From Pogostemon cablin (Eukaryota > Streptophyta > Magnoliopsida > Lamiales > Lamiaceae): 64,000 bases of DNA. Of the stretch, positions 59,038 to 64,000 are shown piece after piece. The notes under the pieces were generated by a model. It was not told where the DNA came from and ran no database searches. It saw only the letters and a list, made by a program, of their open reading frames with translations. Each line of letters opens with the position of its first letter. Position 1 is the stretch's first letter. The stretch is from NCBI GenBank assembly GCA_023678885.1, contig CM042982.1, positions 7,936,001 through 8,000,000 on the forward strand. Direction: 5' to 3'. The translations under genes were made by a program, and so were the position numbers.

Positions 59038-59375
59038 GTGAACTCGGGTGCACCCTAAGATACAGTACACACATTTTAAAAAACGTATACAAGTATGAAC
59101 AAAAACATATGCAATTATAAAGAAAAATGTATACAATTTAATTATTAGTTTTTTTAATGAAAAAATGAGTGTAAAAAAATATACAATTACTAAAAAACAT
59201 GTATACACTATTGAATAAAAAGTTATACACATATAAATGTTAATTTTTTTTAATGAAAAACTTAGTGTGAAAAAAATATACAATTATTAAGAAACGCATA
59301 TACAAAATAAAATAAAAACATATACAAAATAGAATAAAAAGATATACATATATGTGTGCACCCAGCTGCACCAAA
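59038..59375. repeat. GGGTGCACC-ended repeat with an internal tandem copy
   Basis: The left end CTCGGGTGCACCC and right end GTGTGCACCCAGCTGCACC face each other. Inside, AAAAAATATACAATTA...AAACATGTATACA and TTTTTTTAATGAAAAA recur with a period of about 100-115 bp. Confidence 0.5.
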
Positions 59376-59640
59376 TATTAACTCATAAATTTAATTTTTG
59401 TTCAACTCTCGTCACTAAATAAAATAAAATAATTAAAAATAACTTCAAACAACTAAAACTACATCATAACATTCACCCTTATTCACCTATAAGAAACGAA
59501 GGAATATAAATTAGAGCGTTACATTATAACAAGTATAAAGGGAGAATGAAAAATGGAGACGTTCATCTACTTTTATTTTCTAATTACTCTTGAACATATG
59601 GTTGCTGAGGGGATGGATTGAATTTCTCTTTATTGCTTTG

Positions 59641-59934
59641 TAATCCCTTCGTCCCATAAAATTTTTTACACTTTTTTTATTTGTTTGTCCCAATAAAAAT
59701 TTCATACTAAAAAAAAGAAACATCATTTTATCTAACAATCTCAAAAGTTACTTTAATTTCAAATTTGCCACTCATTTTTCACACACATCTCATTACTTTA
59801 TACTTTTTATTACCTAAAAATACTAAAATACCCTTCAAAGTTAATAAAATTAATAAAAAAATATAATTTTTCTTAAACAACGTGGAAGAGTAAACTTGAA
59901 AAGTATTATGAGACGAGGTGAGTATTTTCTTTTT
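59641..59934. repeat. Stowaway-like MITE, eroded
   Basis: TAATCCCTTCGTCCCATAAAATT to TATTATGAGACGAGGTGAGTA. Confidence 0.65.
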
Positions 59935-60059
59935 ATTCTTATCTTAAATTTGTTAGGTAATTGTCCTACACTTTTCATATTTAATTAAATGAAATTATTT
60001 TTCTGATGTAAAAATATATTAAATGGGAATTAATTGCAAATAATTGAAAAAAGCCCAAA

Positions 60060-60267
60060 AAGTATAATGAGTGGGGATGAATGGAAAAGCCTCCAACTAA
60101 CTGAGTTTAGTTACTGTAAAGTGGGGTTCGAATTCTGCTTTTTGTATGAATTTGACTCCTTACAAGATCAAAATAAACAGAGTCATTCAAGGTACATTAT
60201 GCGATTTACCTTCTCTTCCAATTTTTGTATAGGACGGCGGACCCAAATAGTGCGGTATACCATATGA
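60060..60267 (+). repeat. possible SINE-like sequence (copy 2)
   Basis: GGGGTTCGAATTCTGC at about 60124 resembles a pol III B box. The downstream part matches 28.27-28.42 kb in order. An A box is not convincing. Confidence 0.3.
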
Positions 60268-60955
60268 AATCAAGATGCATGTGGTGTGTGAATTGTGTCA
60301 GACATTAATGATGACTGTTAGATTGAGGCCTTTTGATTAGCCACTTGAAGAGGTGGTGTGGTGTGGTGGGGTGGGGTTCCCTTTCTGATTTTTCTGAATC
60401 AAAATGAACATCACCTGCATTAGCTGTCACACTCACCCTGCTCAACATACCATTTTTTCACTGGCCCCCACCATCAAACCCCACCCACCCTACCCCCACC
60501 ATCTATATATAGTAACTCAATATTATTTTATTCAAATTAATTTTCACTTTTCTGTATGGTGTAGGCTTTTTTGTGGGCGGTTAGATTTGGAGTATAACTA
60601 CTCAATGCCATCCCTAAATTTTATGAACCGTCCCCAAATGAAATGTATCTTTATTCACTTTAATTATTTCATTTATTTAAGATTTTTATTTTCATTAATT
60701 TAATTAATTTTTTAAGAATAAATTTAAGAAACAAATAAAATATTAGATATATGTGAGTTTCAATATAATAATTTGACTACAAAAGTATGACAAAAAATTA
60801 TAGGAGCGAAATTTGAGTCGAGACAAGAGTTATACTATTTTTTTTGAAAATAAAATTGTCCGGTGTTTATGGTTCGATAGCAATCATTTTTAAAGTACAA
60901 CGATTCACAGTTTGTGATAGTGACACTACAAATCACAAAATACGACGAATCAAAC
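60268..60955. other. spacer with a promoter-like patch
   Basis: GGTGTGGTGTGGTGGGGTGGGG (60354) and a CCCACC-rich patch precede CTATATATAGTAAC at 60502, resembling a core promoter. No open frame of substance follows. It may be a detached or copied promoter fragment. Confidence 0.25.
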
Positions 60956-61172
60956 TATTTTGTCCGTCCCGCCCAAATAGCAACGTTGTATTATATTGGG
61001 CGTCCCATCTAAATTGCACAATTTTCCTCTTTTAGTAAAACTGGCCCACCAATAGCTCATTACTATCCATCACATCTCTTTAATACACATACTCACTTTA
61101 CATACAATAATAATACTCTTTAATTTACATGCAAAAAACAAATGCATCTTTCTGTCCGAGATGGAGGGAGTA
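60956..61172. repeat. Stowaway-like MITE (family B)
   Basis: TTTTGTCCGTCCCGCCCAAATAGC to GTCCGAGATGGAGGGAGTA; the interior matches the copy at 27.95-28.16 kb. Confidence 0.85.
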
Positions 61173-61985
61173 TATTATAAACTCATCGTATGAGTAGCAT
61201 GACTTAAGAATACACTATAAATTTTTATAACAATTTTCTAGACATCCATGACAGGTGTTTGATCATATGTGTTCTTAAGTATGCGAAAGTAATTTCAGAG
61301 TTGTTCAAGTATCAAATCATGAAGATGAGATAACTTATTTATAGATTTAAGGTTATTTCAAGTGAATTGATGCAACTATCATATTAGATTTAATTTTGAA
61401 TTTAAATTCAAATATCCTTAATGAAAAGGCATAGTTAATTACATCTTTGACCACATCTCTTTATATGCACACTTTAATTTATTATATATCATTTTAAGGT
61501 GAATTTCTCATATACCTTAATTTTCCAACATAAAATGGTAAAAATAATCAAAACAAAAAAAAATCCTATCATTTTACATGAGAGCCGCCTAATACACTTT
61601 GTTATTTTTTACGGAATAAAAACACTAAAAATAATAAATTTCTTAAATTCACGCCAAAAAAAAAAAAATTGAGATGCAAATAGTAATATATTGAGTTAAA
61701 AAAATGACAAATTTAAATTAAAGTTTATATTGAAGTTTTAGATTTACACATTATTTCATTTTATTGAAATTTAACGGTTTTATAGAACAAATAAATTAAA
61801 AAATAATGAAAATTCTGTAAGCGAAGGAAATAGGCACGGGATGTCCCGTGATACTTTGACGTGACATCTTCTACAACTTCTCTTAATAGAGTGACACGTG
61901 ACAGGTTGAATAAATCCTTACCCCTAAGGGTTTTTTAGTTAGGGTATAATATCCTTACCCCAAGGAAATAATATCCACTCTTTCC
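61173..61985. other. AT-rich spacer
   Basis: No gene. A short perfect palindrome CACGGGATGTCCCGTG lies at about 61836. Confidence 0.35.
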
Positions 61986-61989
61986 CGTG

Positions 61990-62460
61990 TTAAGATGTAT
62001 GTTTTTTATTTTTATTTGTCTCAAGTTAAGGATTATTCTTACATATTTTTTTTGTCAAGTTGAGCCCACACAAACCAATTAATTATTCTATGTAGAGTCC
62101 ACATATAACACTAATACAACTATCCACTCCACATTAAATATTATTTCTCTCATTTCATTAGACATTAAAATGTTATATTTTTTAATCTACAGACAAAAAG
62201 AATACTCTATTATGTAGTAGTATCTCTTTTCTTTTTTGTCAAGGCTCTTACAAACCAATTAATTATTCCATGTATGGTCACATAGAACATTAATACAACT
62301 ACACAATTCACATTAAATAATATTTCTCTCACTTTATTACACATTCAAATATTTTTATATCTCATAATCTACATGAAAAAAGAATATTATAGAGTATAAA
62401 ATAATCTACGTCCAAAAAATAAACGTAAACATTAACTCGGAATTGAGGAAGTATACTACT
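61990..62460. repeat. partly duplicated MITE-like sequence
   Basis: AACCAATTAATTATTC, ACATTAAATA(AT)TATTTCTCTCA and AATCTAC recur in the same order about 185 bp apart (62073 and 62254). The right border is GAATTGAGGAAGTATAC, Stowaway-like. Confidence 0.5.
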
Positions 62461-62867
62461 ATGGAATTTGTCTTTCTTAACTATCTTAACACATAAAATT
62501 ATTATTAAATTGAAAAATATATTTAATTTTTTTAAGAATTTATTGTTTATTTAGTAAAATCAGATTACATAAAATTTATTTACACATCACATCTTACTCT
62601 TTCACGCACATCGTTCCTTACTATAATACATTGATTTGACATAAATTAAAAGTTGCCTTACTTAAATCCTCAAAACAAATCCTCCCTCCCTCCGTTTCCA
62701 TCTTTACATTTGTTTTTTGTGCGAAGAATTTAAAATATAATATATTGTTGGTTAAAGATAGTATATTTAATGTAAAATGAGTAATTCTCATGAAAATATA
62801 TTAATTGTTTTGTGTTGATTCCATGTACCAAATAGAGAAATGTAAAAAGGGTACGACTATTCGCACC

Positions 62868-63976
62868 CCCGAAATTTCTTAATGCACTCCAAAATTATTT
62901 AAATTATAATATTTTCATTTAATATTACTTATATACCCTTATTACTAAGTACACCCCTCAACGATATTTTAATTTTACTAAATATACCCCTACATTAATC
63001 TTAACATGAAACTATCTTCTCTCTTTCCAAACCCCACACAAGAATAAAGGATAAAGCGTAGTTTGATTCTGTTTCAGACGAGGATAATTAGGGTGAGAAT
63101 TAGATTAATTCGGTTTCTTCTTCGAAATCTTCATCCATCCCCGATTTATTAAATTAATCAATTACTATTCACATGGGAATTGCAGACTCGTTAATTGTCT
63201 GGAAACAACACATTCGTCGCTCCCTGAATCTGTTTCTTATACAGATCAAATACACTCTTGGATTTACCGGTCGGAATTAATTTTCAAGAACGGAGATTGG
63301 GATTAATTTTTGTATCGAACTTTACCTTTCAGATTCCTTGAAAGTTTCAGTGGCGCCTTTTCGTGTTTCATGAATTTTCAAATCAATTACAGGGACGTGG
63401 ATGTTCGCAGATTTGGGGATTAAGGGTGTCATTTATTGCACGTTTATTTGTGATTTTTTTAACCTGTTTTTTTGTTTTGTTTTGTTTTTTTTAAAATAAG
63501 TGTTAGATGATGGATGAAGGAGATGATCGTTGCCAAAATTCTTTATCTTGATTTTTCCTCCAATTCATCTAATTCAGGGTTTACCCATTTTTGTATTTTT
63601 TCATGAACTCTTGTGGCCTACAGAGGATGAGATATAGACCCCCACAAGTGGAACGCCATTGCTGAAAAACTTCAGGGTAGATCAGGTGTTTATTAATTCA
63701 CCGGGGGTGGATGAAGATTTCGAGGGAGTAACTGAACTAATCTAATTCTCACCCCTTCGTTCGAAACAAAATCAAACTACACTTTATTCTTTATCCTTGT
63801 GCGGGGTTCAAAATGAGAGAAGTCAGTTTCATGTTAAGATTAATGTAGGGAGTATATTTAGTAAAAAACTAAAATATTATAGATTAGTGGTGTATTTAGT
63901 AATAAGGGTATATAAGTAATATTAAATGAAAATATTATAATTTAAATAATTTTGGGGTGCATTAAGAAATTTTGGG
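62868..63976. mobile_element. foldback element with ~270-bp inverted repeats
   Basis: The left arm 62868 to about 63145 starts CCCGAAATTTCTTAATGCAC. The right arm, about 63705-63976, ends GTGCATTAAGAAATTTTGGG. Pairing continues through ATTATTTAAATTATAATATTT, TAATCTTAACATGAAACT and GAGAATTAGATTA with few gaps. The roughly 550-bp centre is unpaired, less AT-rich and without a long frame. Long arms suggest a Mutator-like or foldback MITE. No clean target-site duplication is visible. Confidence 0.8.
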
Positions 63977-64000
63977 CCATGTAAAAATTGACATGACACA

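Overview
This is a 64 kb piece of a plant nuclear chromosome, most likely an asterid-type dicot. The evidence is AT-rich intergenic DNA, GT-AG introns, a nuclear plastid-targeted biotin carboxylase in the usual dicot 16-exon layout, a chromodomain Ty3/gypsy element and dense MITEs. I see no rRNA, tRNA or CRISPR. The species cannot be fixed from the sequence.

Layout. 0.8-1.7 kb: a 225-bp tandem duplication and a miniature LTR (TRIM-like) element. 2.3-7.2 kb (minus): an intact SAWADEE-domain protein gene of 6 coding exons, one only 31 nt. 9-12.1 kb: tandem duplications, a '..GGCCGAATAGAACAA..' minisatellite and a decayed DUF1985-type transposon gene. 15.1-16.1 kb: a hAT-like non-autonomous element with a perfect 8-bp target-site duplication. 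16.4-24.0 kb: a pseudogene for an alpha/gamma-adaptin-binding protein p34-like GTPase, whose first intron carries a 5.04-kb gypsy element with 98% identical LTRs but a broken polyprotein. 24-33 kb: AT-rich repeats, many Stowaway-like MITEs and one small intact gene (71 aa, DPFSYALNFD family). 33.6-39.3 kb (minus): an intact six-EF-hand, ER-type Ca2+-binding protein gene of 6 exons, with a TRIM-like copy in its last intron and a hAT-type MITE 59 bp upstream of its start codon. 40-44 kb: nested and inverted MITEs. 44.9-51.65 kb (plus): an intact chloroplast acetyl-CoA carboxylase biotin carboxylase gene (CAC2 type, 536 aa). 52-64 kb: only repeats and MITEs, ending in a 1.1-kb foldback element.

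The four intact genes have unrelated jobs: chromatin reader-like, ER calcium binding, plastid fatty-acid synthesis and unknown. They are not a functional cluster. Exon joins were worked out by hand from splice signals and reading phase. All three multi-exon genes close exactly in frame, so the lesions in the p34-like gene and the gypsy body are unlikely to be sequencing noise. I did not find a convincing new multi-gene system. The most interesting material is the history of transposon activity around otherwise ordinary genes.
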